Positions 1 through 9,159 of a DNA stretch of 24,562 nucleotides are shown one piece after another. A program made the translations under genes and the position numbers. Under the pieces are notes generated by a model, which searched no databases, had not been told where the DNA came from, and saw only the letters and a program-made list of their open reading frames with translations. Where the stretch lies: assembly GCA_009602725.1 (NCBI GenBank), contig WELB01000052.1:372476-397037 (forward strand), written 5' to 3'. The number at the start of each line of letters is the position of its first letter. The stretch's first letter is position 1. Source of the DNA: Spirogloea muscicola. Taxonomy: Eukaryota; Streptophyta; Zygnematophyceae; Spirogloeales; Spirogloeaceae.

Positions 1-140
1 AGAGAGAAGGCGCGCGGTGCGCATGAACTTGAAGCGAGGCCAATTCAAGCCAATACATTGTTCAGGCAGAAAATGCAGAAAGTGCAAAGAATGCAGCGCA
101 AAGAATGTGGCTACATGAAATGACGCCCTATACTAGGAGG
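1..140 (+). repeat. Fragment of the dispersed TGACCCGCTC-signature repeat family (internal module)
   Basis: The stretch with GGCGCGCGGTGCGC, then GAGGCCAATTCAAGCCAATA and a TTGTTCAG tail recurs, diverged, at about 7190-7250, 9185-9245 and 9860-9910 on plus and at 8290-8370 on minus. Downstream the words GGCTACATGA and CCTATACTA are shared with the copies near 7260 and 9930. It is the internal or 3' part of the family described at 7345-9087. The window begins inside this copy, so its 5' end cannot be seen. It is probably non-functional. Confidence 0.7.
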
Positions 141-500
141 GCCGGAGGTGCCACAGAGCGGTGGGAGCCGTGCTGACGGGGGCCATGTCGACTCGACCTG
201 TACCGCCTGTGTGGCAGCTGCTAGAGGAGGTTGAGGAAGCAGCAATGGCAGGAGGGAGGGCGGGTGGGGGAAAGGAGGGCCGGAGGTGCCACAGAGCGGG
301 GGGAGCCGTGCTGACAAGGGCCATGACGACTCGACCGGTTACGCTTGTGGAGCTCCTAGAAAAGGTTGAGGAAGCAGCAATGGCAGGAGGGAGGGCGGGT
401 GGGGGAAAGGAGGGCCGGAGGTGCCACAGAGTGGGGGGAGCCGTGCTGACAAGGGCCATGACGACTCGACCGGTAGCGCTTGTGGAGCTGCTAGAAAAGG
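141..500. repeat. Minisatellite, about 2.6 units of 138/135 bp
   Basis: Three tandem units begin at 141, 279 and 414, each opening with GCCGGAGGTGCCACAGAG. The first two periods are 138 and 135 bp and the third unit stops near 500. Both periods are multiples of three, and both strands stay open across the array. The plus reading (161-538) gives a 45-46 residue repeat containing LLEKVEEAAMAGGRAGGGK and GAVLTRAMTTRPV. That could be a repeat-protein exon, but there is no splice or homology support, so I call it a minisatellite inserted in the dispersed repeat. Confidence 0.85.
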
Positions 501-570
501 ATGCAAAGCAATCGCCTGGGACCGCTGTAGGCACATAGACAAACGCCCGAAACAGGGCGACGTCTTTCCG

Positions 571-602
571 CCACGGCGGCGGCGGCGGCGGCGGCGCGGG
601 GG
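571..602. repeat. (CGG)n trinucleotide tract
   Basis: About seven consecutive CGG triplets are followed by a GCGGGG run. It is a low-complexity tract just downstream of the minisatellite. Confidence 0.9.
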
Positions 603-649
603 GCAAGCGCGGGCGCCCCAACGGTCCAAAGGAAGCGGCTGCTGATATC

Positions 650-880
650 ATGAAATGAACGGGAGGCAGGAAAAAGGCTCATCATCCAAAGGGGGCGGGG
701 CTGTGAATGGCCAGCCCAGAAAGAATGAAAAAGGGTCAAAGGCGCAAAAACCCTCAGCTCTGCAAGAGACTACAGCGATTGGGAGCTTAGAACCCCCACT
801 TCGAGGCCAATTCGAGCCTCACAAAGTCCAGCTAACTTCAGCTGGCTAAGGGGGTCCCTAGTACCTGCGATCTGCACGCT
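650..880 (+). repeat. Dispersed repeat module (AAAGGGGGC...GGCCAGCCCAG)
   Basis: The core, CCAAAGGGGGCGGGGCTGTG followed by AATGGCCAGCCCAG, recurs with changes at about 5455-5525, 8040-8115, 9160-9190 and 10235-10275. The following part, with CCAGCTAACTTCAGCTGG, resembles CAGGCTAACTTGGGAGC at about 9745 and 10040. No intact coding frame was found here. Confidence 0.6.
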
Positions 881-1752
881 CATCCAAGTCGGTGGTGCCT
901 CATGGAGGACGGAGGCAGGCGGGCCTTGTGGCCAGAAGGCCGTTCATCTGTCCAGCGAGATGAATCGGTGGTTTGCCAGACGCCCGGAGCTCATCTTTGC
1001 AAAGCATGGACTGTGCACGACGTGCACTGCACTTTGTCACACAGGTGCTGACCGCACCCGCTGGAGGGGATCTATCCATGAGGCCGTAGATGTCGAGCAT
1101 AGCTTATCAGGCTGTGATGTGCGCCTCGTCTAAGAAGCAACAGTCTCACCCCCAGTATTGTACTCATTCAGTGCTGCTGTGCATGTTATTTTTGTAGGCT
1201 TGCATGAGTGTGAGACCTCGGTTGTAGCAAGGCATTGTTGGGGCCCTCTCCTTCGCTCTGGGCTCATAAGCTTCAGCTCGCTCATTCTTAGATTCCTTGA
1301 GGCTTACGCTAATTACTTGGCCTGGAGGAGGATCCCTCTATCCTCAAGTGCCACAGGGAAGCTCCAAGATTTGGGGCTCATATCTGCTGCAGTAGAACTT
1401 GACTTATAGCAAGACACCCGATGTGGCCCTGCGGTGAGTATTACACGTTTTTGACTTATAGCAAGACACCCAACGTGGCCCTGCAGTGAGTATCAAACGT
1501 CCAAAACCCTCACACATGCACATCCTGCAAACATGAGTAGTGGCGTTTGCTGCTCGGCAACTCGGGGCAGCTTCATTCTGTCTCCAAGCTGCTTCGCTGC
1601 TGCAAAGAATGTGCTCACTCACACGAGCCATCCATGCAGGTCCACACAAAACCTGCCACAGCCATCTATGCAGGTCCATGCACATGTTGAAGGACTGCAG
1701 CGGCAAGCTCAGCTTGATGCTACATGTCTGCACAGGGAGCAGCAGCCACTCC
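881..1752. other. Intergenic DNA downstream of NOL11; contains a 52-bp tandem duplication (1399-1502)
   Basis: I find no supported gene. Two tandem 52-bp units start at 1399 and 1451; both contain TTGACTTATAGCAAGACACC and GTGGCCCTGC, differing by a few substitutions. A weaker direct repeat (ATGCAGGTCCA) occurs near 1635 and 1669. This side lies 3' of the minus-strand NOL11 stop codon, so its UTR and polyadenylation site should fall here. A TGTAA word, the usual green-algal poly(A) signal, occurs on minus at about 1441-1445. Confidence 0.6.
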
Positions 1753-4700
1753 CTAATGTAGGGCAAGAAGCTCCACAGTGTAACCATCCTGAAAGCTCCC
1801 GCCAACTGCATTGTGGCTATTTCCTTGTTGATGTTGCTGGTCCCGCATGTGGGCAACGGCCCCAGCCAGTGGTGCTAAGCGACTAGTGAGAGCCACCTGA
1901 CATGCCACTAGCTGCTGGAGCCGCAGGAGGTGTGGCAGGCTGGCCCGCGCAAGCACCAGCTGTGCAAAGTGCGCATCTAAGATGGTGCTAGTCCATGCGA
2001 GGACCTGCGACAAGTGCAGTGCTCAAATGCAAGTGAGCGCGACTGAGCACTGGCAACACTTAAATGCCGGTCAGGCGGGCAACAATACAAAGCTTCGTGA
2101 CCTTAGTGCCTGGCGTTTGGGCAGTTCCCTTACCTGACTCAGCGACGGGACAGGAAAGCCTGGTTGTGACGTTGTGGGGCCTCGCAGTGCAGAACTCTGC
2201 AGCGGGCCACCAAAGAGCTCCACCCACTTGCAGAGGTAAGCCACCATCGCAGAAAGCTGGCCAGCGTCCAGCTTGGTGACAGCCGCCGACAGCACAGCCT
2301 CGTCGATATGCGGCGCTGCCACCACGGCATGTAAACAGAGCTCCTGCGGCGAGAACCCCTCCAGCGCTGCCACGGCCATGACAGCCTCTCGAGCAATGCG
2401 CGGCAGGCGGTCGCCAGCCACGTATACACCACCACCCCGTGCCTGCATGTGCACCGCAGCCTTGGCAACCACAGCCGCCGCCAGCCGCTGCCGACTGCGG
2501 ACCAGAGGCACTAGACGCTCGCCTGCAATTTCCTCCTCATTGATCAGCACAAATTTGAGGAAATGGACGAGGTCAGAGGGCGGCAGGTCCGGCATGGCCG
2601 CAAAGCAGCGCTCCAACAGCAGCACATGGCGCTGCTCCACCAGCGCAGCAATCAGGCCTGGGTGCACGGCGGCAGTGACAGCGCCAACTTCCAACAGGCA
2701 GCGTAGTGGGGCCCAGTGCGCCGAAGTGAAGCACCACCGCACGACTGCTGACACTAGCGCCGGCGAGAGGGACGCTGCAGCTCTCCGCCACCTCTTTTGC
2801 TGTCGGCTTTCCTTCTTGACTGCACTGCTTCGATTGTCACCAGAGCCGTTATCAGCATCAGGCCGCAGCCCATCTCCCCCAAGTGTGTCACCAACTTTGG
2901 TGGCTACGCCCTCCTCCACATCAGCTTCGTTGGCCCCATTCCCATCCCTCGATTGCCTGCCGGCCGCGCCATCATTGCAGGCCAGCCTGCAGACTTGGAA
3001 GTAACGCTCAAAGATACTGTAAAACTCATCCACGCCTACAGCCCCCGGTCCGCTCTTAAGCAGGTTGGTGATGAGCCCCCGCTCCGCTGCTTCCGCACCC
3101 TCCAGGTGCTCCGCGTCCCACGCCAGGCCCTTCCGCCGGCGCACAAAACCGCTCCCATTGACAAGGTCGAGCTCCTCCACTCCAGCCTCATGCCCCCTCC
3201 CTCTGCCGCCTCCCTCCTTGTCCTCCTCTCCTTGGTGCTCCACACGGGGCGATGCCACAGACACCAGCGGAGGTCTCGCTAGCGCAGCCAGCTGCTCTGT
3301 CCCCAAAACCTGCATGCCTGCCCTCGCAGCTCGGCCAGCCACGCATGGCCACCCGGCGCGGTCCACGCCAGATCCGGAGAGGGCGCCAACCACGCTGGCA
3401 AGTGAGAGCGGCTCGGTGGCAATTGTAATGGCCACCACACTGAAGATAGTGCTGACAAGCAACACATTGCTGACTGCCCACTCCATGGAAACCAGTCCGT
3501 CGCCAGGCGACAGAATGTCATTGGCATCCTCGCCAAGTCCAAGGTCGTGGATGGCATGCACGCAGCCATAGAGGGCGTCAAGCAAGGCCAGCGCCAGATG
3601 ACTACGGCCACCTTCTGTCCGCTCCCTCCGGCGGCCCACAACCACCAAGTACCGGCTGCCTGGGAGGAACTGCATCGTGGCGGGCCGCATGAGAGGTGGC
3701 AGTGGCGCAGTAGCTGCCCCTCCTTTCCGCGGCGTTGCAGCACCATTTTCACGCCTCTTCCTCGACGCAGTCGGCGTAGCAGAATGACCTGCAATGTCCA
3801 CTTGGCTTGCAAGATCCAAGTGCTGAAGCTTCCGCTGCAGAACCTGCCGCTGCCTCTCGCCAGGCAGGGCGCCGGCTCCTGTGGCGAGGAGCCGCCGATG
3901 CAACTCCCAGGTGCCATCAGACCAGAGGATCTGCGCAGCAATGGGCAGGGCTGAGAAGCCTGCTCTCAAGGATGCCCTCTGCGAGCACTCACAGATGCGT
4001 GGCAAGGCTGATGGATTATACAAAGCGGCGACCAATCTTGAGATGGTGACCCACTGTGACAAAAGTGCCGGAGGAGCTTACCGCAGCATCGCCATCCTGG
4101 CCGCAGGCCGCAGCCACCACCCGGCAGCTCGGCCCAGGGGCCACGAGCTCAGCACTGAGCACCAACTCGAGAAAGGCACCCTTGTCGCCGCCGTCTGCGT
4201 CCTCGTCTCGGCCTTGGCCAACTCGGACCACCGACAGCCGCCAATCCTTGCCGCGTCGGCCGGCCGTCGCCAGCGTCACTGTGCCCCTCGGCACGGGCGG
4301 GACATCGACGAGCAGCACGTCTCGCTCCGCTGGCGCAGGCAGGCTCGCGAGGCAGTCGCCGAGCTCGGGTCCGTAGAGCACGAGCTGCCCTGACTTGAGC
4401 AGAGCCAACACGCCGCCGCCGCCGTCGACCCCAACGTGGCCTTCGTCCTGCATACCGGACCCCACCGCCGGGGCAGGCTCGGGCAGGAGCCGGGACAGCG
4501 GGACGAGGAGGGTCGCGGGCGAGGCCAGCGGCGCCCGGCGCAAGGAGGAGACGCCCGCCAGAGGCGGCACGGGCCCAAGAGCAGCGCCGTCGGAAGGGGC
4601 GGCGGGCTCGTCCTGCCAGGAGACGAACTCGGCGGCGACGGCGGCGCCGCCGCCGGAGGCCCGCTCCACGGCGGCGTACAGGCGCCGCGACAGCCCGTCC

Positions 4701-4994
4701 CACACCGCGCCGGCGGTGAAGCTCACGCCCGGCCCGGCCGGCCAGCCGCGCAGCTGCCGCTGCGCAGAGAGCGGCCGCCACGACGTCAGAGTGTGAGAGC
4801 TGGTGGACGCGGCGAGCTGGGAGAGCGCCTGCCATGGCGGCGGCCGACGTACCTGCGTGCGAGGGCAGCAGCAAGCCACGCCGTCGCCCTGGACCGTCAC
4901 CAGCACCTCGGCNCGCCGCCGCCACAGCCGCCGCCGCCCTGCCGAGCCCGGCGCTCCGGCGGCCGGCGGGACGGGCCAGCCGGCTTTTGTACAT
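1753..4994 (-). CDS. NOL11: Nucleolar protein 11-like (NOL11), small-subunit processome component
   Basis: NOL11 belongs to the UTP-A/t-UTP complex, needed in the nucleolus for pre-rRNA transcription and early 18S processing (family knowledge). Four exons on minus have consistent phase 0: 4994-4853, 4759-4082, 3978-2134 and 2004-1753. Donors are GTACGT, GTAAGC and GTAAGG, and all acceptors end in AG. The model is about 971 aa against roughly 720 in human, the excess being acidic/Gly-rich inserts (about residue 520). Matches to animal NOL11 include the N-terminal propeller strand EVLVTVQGDGV, VVAITIATEPLSLASVVGAL (about 455), LLLERCFAAMPDLP (about 725) and the terminal VLAWTSTILDAHFAQLVLA. The protein ends in YTVELLALH followed by TAG, exactly where human NOL11 ends. 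The start is uncertain: the ATG at 4994 joins the conserved frame only if the single N at 4913 is an extra base. Confidence 0.88.
4913..4913. other. Ambiguous base (N) inside the first NOL11 exon
   Basis: As printed, the frame opened by the ATG at 4994 reads out of phase with the conserved NOL11 frame just downstream. Omitting this one base joins the two frames inside a GCG run. The base is therefore probably a spurious insertion or consensus error in a GC-rich repeat. Confidence 0.75.
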
Positions 4995-5028
4995 GGTCGG
5001 GCTTATTTAACGCCGCCCAAGAGTGTGG

Positions 5029-5056
5029 TTTAGGGTTTGGGGTTCGGGGTTTAGGA
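5029..5056 (+). promoter_or_regulatory. Four telomere-like heptamers / telo-box upstream of NOL11
   Basis: Four consecutive 7-mers in register read TTTAGGG, TTTGGGG, TTCGGGG and TTTAGGA. On the minus strand, the NOL11 sense strand, this begins with AAACCCTAAA about 35 bp upstream of the probable ATG. In land plants the telo-box (AAACCCTA) is typical of promoters of ribosomal-protein and ribosome-biogenesis genes (established knowledge), which fits NOL11. The alternative is a short interstitial telomere insertion. A TTAAATAAG word lies between it and the ATG. Confidence 0.6.
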
Positions 5057-5059
5057 ATT

Positions 5060-5300
5060 TCGTGAAACAAACGAAGGCCAAATGGCCAAGTACAAAGGCA
5101 AGCACATCTAAGACCTACATAACATACAGCAGAATGACCCGCTCGGTAATCGCGGGTCAAAACATAAAGGTCGATAAGCGACCTTTATGCCTGAATTTTT
5201 GCCTGAATACTAGACGTCAGATAAGAAGCCCTTCTGCCACCAGCTAGAGCTCGCCCAGCTTTCTGGTGCAAGGGGTTTAGGGAGGTTTTGAGGCAACACG
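5060..5300 (+). repeat. Dispersed family copy A (5' end with two hairpins)
   Basis: The shared flank CAAGCACATCT is followed by the signature TGACCCGCTCGGTA at 5135. The signature forms an inverted repeat (TGACCCGC 5135-5142 with GCGGGTCA 5152-5159). A second, perfect 11-bp inverted repeat follows (5163-5173 with 5179-5189, 5-nt loop). The ATG at 5187 opens MPEFLPEY and then a stop. Further on, the words AAGCCCTTCTGCCACCA and AGAGCTCGCCCAG match copy B. The reading frame is broken, so this is a relic. Confidence 0.75.
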
Positions 5301-5439
5301 ATGTGGGCCTGTCGCGACGCACGAGTGCCAGATGAAGCGGCGAATTTAGTGAGTTCCGTGGTTGGCGTCCCCACTCAGGTTAGCGTTCGATTGTTTCTAG
5401 AATACACGTATTCTTCCACTCACCACGAACAAGAAGAGG

Positions 5440-5738
5440 AGGAAGAAGTGGCACTCCCAATGGGGGCAAGGGCTGCAAAAAGCCAGCCCAAAAAAGAATT
5501 GACAAAAGGTTCGAAGGGGCCGAAAAAGCATTGAGCAGCTACAAAGGGGTCGGAAGATGCTACGGTAGAGCAGGGGGAGGATGGATCACTCAGTAGTTAC
5601 GAGTGAGGAGCCTCAGATCCGACAGACTAGCTGCCGGAATACTATCCCCCTGACGAGAGCCAGAGGCCGCAGCGAGAGCACGGCCAGCACGCAGATGCAG
5701 AGCGTGGGCCATGGACCGCTGAAGGGATACAGACAGTC
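5440..5738 (+). repeat. Dispersed repeat module, degenerate
   Basis: CCAATGGGGGCAAGGGCTG and AAAGCCAGCCCA correspond to the module at 680-720. Around 5600-5700, CAGATCCGACAGACTAGCTG and GGCCAGCACGC resemble the parts at about 10030-10100. No gene was recognised. The window's other copies of these words suggest several nested insertions. Confidence 0.5.
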
Positions 5739-7155
5739 TCATACGGTAGACCTGGGCCCAGGAGCCAGGGGCGTTGAAGTCAGCCGGTTGAAGTCAGCCA
5801 GCTCGCCGCGCCTGCGGGACACAGCCCGCCGCGCAAGCCTGGCCAGCAGGTCAAGCCACTGGGACCCGAGAGCCCCGTGTAAGTCCACAGCCAAGGGGAC
5901 GAAATCATCAGCAGGTGGGTGGTCGGAGTGCTTGGCCGCCTTGCTGCGAGCGGCCTTCGTGGCCGCGTGGCCAGCCCGCGAGGCAGAGAGCCCCGGGTTG
6001 GAGCGGTCGACCACATCGGTGGTGACCACGTCGGCGATGATGCGCGCGGCACCGCCCGGCGTGGACGCCACCAGGTCGACACGGCGCGTATGGGGTCCGT
6101 CAGCCCTCTGGAGGATGTGCATAACAGATGTGTTCTCCATTGCGTACAGCGGCTCACGATCTTCTGCGTGATGCCATGTTCGGCATCTTCCAGGAGGCCG
6201 GCTACACGCAGAAGATCGTGAGCCGCTGTACGTTCACCTCCAGTGGCGCAGCGGAGGATGTGCGCCGCCAGCTCCGCCGCGTCCGCCGACCGCTCCCCAC
6301 CCTCGCACTGCAGCACGCCCAGCAGGCAGGGCGGGGGGAGGCCCAGCAGGCGATGGGTGGCTGTGCGGAGCAGCTCATCAGGCAGCCGGAGGGCATCATA
6401 CAACGGAAGCGCGGAGAGCCAGGCTGCCGCGCCGGGGGAGGCAGCCGATAGCAGCCGCGCACGGCCGCGCACGTCGCTGGCCGGGAGGAGCTGCAGCGAG
6501 GCCGTGAACGACGCCGTGTCGACGGCCGCCATGTAGCGCGCCTGCGCCTGCGAGTCGGTGGTGTGGGCAAGGTGGGCAAACTGGACCACGCTCTCTGCAA
6601 GGGCAGGGTGCTCCGCAAGTAACCCGTCTTGGGCTGAGCGGAGCGCCTCCTGAAAGGGCAACGAGCCGGTCGCCACCTCCTCCACAACCTGCTGCAACAG
6701 GGGCCGCCCATCATGGAGGAAGCGCTGCGCCACTGATTTGGCGAGACCTGGGCCCAGCTGCCGAGGAATGCTGGCCTGGAGACGCGCGCGAGCGAGCGGC
6801 AGCCGAGGCCGCCCTGGCCAGGGGGCAGAGTGGCCTGGAGCGTCGCAGCTTGCGAGTCGAGGAAGCCAGGGTGGCGGATGAGGGCCGCCACGCCCTCCGT
6901 GACTCCCGCGTCGAACGTGGTGTAGGCATCCAGCACCTCGGGGCAGGGGGGGGTCGTCCGCGCCAGGTAGTGGGGACGCTGCACAACGCATCTGGTGAGC
7001 ATGGCAAGCGCCAGCTGCATGTCCTGCAGCTCGGGGAGGCGGGCCACCGGCTGGAGGTGCTCCTGGAGGCGGACGCGCAGGTGCCCGTCGACGAACGCCG
7101 GCGTGCTGAACGGGACCCCTAGGATGGTGAGGCCACTTGGGGGAACAACGAACAA
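5739..7155 (-). pseudogene. 5'-truncated, frameshifted LINE-type retrotransposon ORF (RT C-terminal part, zinc knuckle, endonuclease-like domain)
   Basis: The minus strand reads through three successive frames that together resemble the C-terminal part of algal/oomycete LINE polyproteins. The first frame (7155 to about 6770) has GLTILGVPFSTPAFV, then GQGGLGCRSLARVS and AFLGSWA. The second (to about 6205) has SLQLLPASDVRGRARLL and GAAAWLSALPLYDALRLP, then a Cys/His knuckle with CLLGVLQC, HILRC and GGERTAAHDLLR. The third (6140 to 5739) has RVDLVASTPGGAARIIADVV and FVPLAVDLHGALG, which resembles a C-terminal restriction-like endonuclease domain (inference). The catalytic palm of the reverse transcriptase is absent, consistent with 5' truncation on insertion. 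At least two frame changes and an inverted segment (6143-6232) show that it is dead. A 13-bp duplication (GTTGAAGTCAGCC) lies near its 3' end. Confidence 0.75.
6143..6232. repeat. Perfect 28-bp inverted repeat with inverted 34-nt loop inside the LINE
   Basis: The arms 6143-6170 and 6205-6232 are exact reverse complements and flank a 34-nt loop. Read on plus, arm plus loop encode RTAAHDLLRD followed by AMFGIFQEAGY, the expected continuation of the LINE motif GGERTAAHDLLR. The element itself runs on minus, so this piece is an inverted duplicate of neighbouring sequence replacing the original. A smaller stem (GATGCC with GGCATC) lies at the loop edge. Confidence 0.85.
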
Positions 7156-7184
7156 GGGCTAATTCACACAACAAGGGAGACGAC

Positions 7185-7344
7185 AGAAGGGCGCGCGGTG
7201 CGCTGGAAATGTAAGATGGAGGCCAATTCAAGCCAATACATGGTTCAGAGTCTAGTGCATATCAAACAAGGCTACATGTACTGGAGTCCTGTACTAAGGA
7301 AAGGAAGTGCTCGCCTGTACTAAGGTACCCAAGGTAATAGAAAA
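7185..7344 (+). repeat. Dispersed repeat internal module
   Basis: It contains GGGCGCGCGGTGCGC, then GAGGCCAATTCAAGCCAATA and GGCTACATGTACTGG with a CTGTACTAAGG tail, closely matching positions 1-140. The copy lies just outside the truncated 5' edge of the LINE, which suggests that the LINE landed in or beside it. Confidence 0.7.
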
Positions 7345-7815
7345 ACAAAAACTAAAGCAAGCACATCTGAAAATTTGCAGCACCTACAGCAAATTGACCC
7401 GCTCAGTAATCACGGGTCAATACATAAAGGTCGTAATCGATGCCTGAATACGAGATGGCAGATACGAAGCCCTTCTGCCACCAACTAGAGCTCGCCCAGC
7501 CTTCTGGGCATCAGCCTGGGCGGCACGCTGCAAACAGGCCGAAATTCGTCGTCGCAAGAATGAGAGATATGCAGCTGGCAAGCCCATCTCAGCCGGAAAC
7601 ACATCTGCATGTCGTGCATAGCCTAGATTGGCAATACTCTGAAGGAGAGTGTGAAAACGACGACCTAAACAGCCAAAGATGTCGACTGCAGCTGGCAGGA
7701 GCTGATCGCATTTGGGGGTAATCGACGTAGTGCTGCAGCTTTCTTTGTTCTGCACTGCCCACTGCGTGGCCAGCGATGTGCGTAGATGCTGGACCTAAGC
7801 CTCCGTAACAACAAC
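7345..7815 (+). repeat. Dispersed family copy B with remnant reading frame
   Basis: It starts in AAGCAAGCACATCT. The signature TGACCCGCTCAGTA at 7395 pairs with CGGGTCA at 7413-7419. The ATG at 7440 opens MPEYEMADTKPFCHQLELAQ, and the frame runs to about 7721. The later sequence (CTGCAGCTTTCTTTGTTCTG and CACTGCCCACTG) matches copy C read on minus. The product matches no family I recognise. Similarity to copy C ends near 7815. Confidence 0.75.
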
Positions 7816-7824
7816 CAGGCCAGG

Positions 7825-9087
7825 GGACCCGCTACCAGGTGACCAGTTTTCCTACCTGCGGCTGCTTTGACAGGGAATACTAAGTGTTTCGTAGCTACTT
7901 GATTCCCTGTGTGCTTTAGCACATTCCCTGGCCCCTTCGAACTTTGTACATCTTTCATCTGGGCTGGCCTCTCCCAGCCACTGCCTTCTCCTGGAAGCGT
8001 CTCTGGAGCTGCTAGAGGAGTGGAAGAGAAGAGAAACAGCTCTCCCAAAGTAAGGCAATGGCTGTGAGCGGCCAGCCCAGAGGAATGTTCACAGCCCAAA
8101 GGGCCGAAAGGCGCCACTGAACAAGAGCTCTCTCCTCCTCCACCTGCCTGATCGGAGTCCGTCATTCTGGCTTTCGTGGCAGCGCTCCAGCTGCCCAAGT
8201 TAGCTTGTCAGATTTGTTTGTGCTCACCCGTGGGTATTGATGTCACCTTAGGCACCTTACTTTAGGTATATTTAGCCTTGTTTAGTCTGCAGTAGCCTTC
8301 GCCTGAACAATGTACTGGCTTGAATTGGCCTCCCTTTCATTTCATGCGCCCCGCGCGCCTTCTCTCTCTGAGTGGCGGCTATCGCGTGGATGGCGGTCAC
8401 CTCCCTACGCACATGTTGCAATGCCCCACAGGACCTGAAGTGGTGGCCGTTCACAATCTCTTCCAGGATTCCCTGGCGGACTTGATGAGTGACGCCAGCT
8501 ACCACGCTGTAGTGGAGGTAAACAACATCATCTTCATCTCCACGAAAGTCCAGGGATGCCAACACCGTCGCACCCTAGACATCGTTGGTGTACAACGTTC
8601 TGGAGAGTCCACGAGCCTTGGTTGTGACGGAGATGTGGTTGTGACGGAGGCGTAAAAGTATTCAGCATGGACCACATTGCTGGCCATACAGTGGGGAGTG
8701 CAGAGCAGAGAAAGCTGCCGCACTTTCTGACTACCCCCGCATCCATCACTTACTACTGGCCGTAATTGACATCTTAGGCTGCATGGGTCCTCGCTTTTGT
8801 ACCCTACTTGAGAACACTGCAAGTCACTGATATGCACGATGTGGAGGATGTGCTTCCAGCTGAGATGGGCATTCCGGCAGCAGATTTGACGTTTTTGCGC
8901 ATCGTATGCCAGCCTGTTTGCAGCGAGCTGAGGCTCATGCTTTGAACCAGAAAGCTGGTCAAACTTTAGCTGGTGATAGAAGGGCATGTCAACTGCCGTC
9001 CGCTGATCGGGCATCAATCATCGACCTGAACGTGCTGACTCGTGACTACTGAGCGGGTCAGCTTAGCAGAAGATGACCCGCTCAGTA
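7825..9087 (-). mobile_element. Dispersed family copy C, the longest copy; unrecognised mobile element
   Basis: Read on minus, the signature TGACCCGCTCAGTA starts at 9060 and an ATG follows at 9014. The ATG opens MPDQRTAVDMPFYHQLKFDQ and the frame runs to 8499 (about 172 codons). A second frame (8565-8272) contains VVYLHYSVVAGVTHQVRQG, then ILEEIVNGHHF and REKARGAHEMKGRPIQAS. The nucleotides of that last part are the module seen at positions 1-60. The rest, to about 7825, carries the GGCTGGCCGCTCACAGCC module and CAAGCTAACTTGGG. I see no transposase, reverse transcriptase or other known catalytic motif, so it could be a non-autonomous or decayed element. Both boundaries are approximate. Confidence 0.6.
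9047..9087. repeat. Head-to-head palindrome of the family signature (14-bp arms)
   Basis: The arm 9047-9060 (TACTGAGCGGGTCA) and the arm 9074-9087 (TGACCCGCTCAGTA) are perfect inverses separated by 13 nt. The left arm begins copy C on minus; the right arm starts a plus-oriented piece that does not continue into the MPEY-like frame. Confidence 0.9.
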
Positions 9088-9159
9088 CACATATTAGTGT
9101 GTTTGCCTTTGTACTTGTCACTCAGGCCCTACATTACTCAAATCACGCTCCAAGTCCTT

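Noticed and set aside
133-651. 172-codon minus-strand frame across the minisatellite.
   Set aside because: It is a Pro/Ser-rich by-product of the tandem repeat and the CGG tract, with no recognisable domain.
2273-3282. Long plus-strand open frames (for example 2273-3004) antisense to NOL11.
   Set aside because: They are GC-rich shadow frames of the conserved minus-strand exon, with no homology of their own.
5780-7231. Treating the 483-codon minus-strand frame as an intact host gene.
   Set aside because: Only its middle part matches the LINE family. Its first and last thirds are out of the family frame, and the matching sequence lies in the other two frames.
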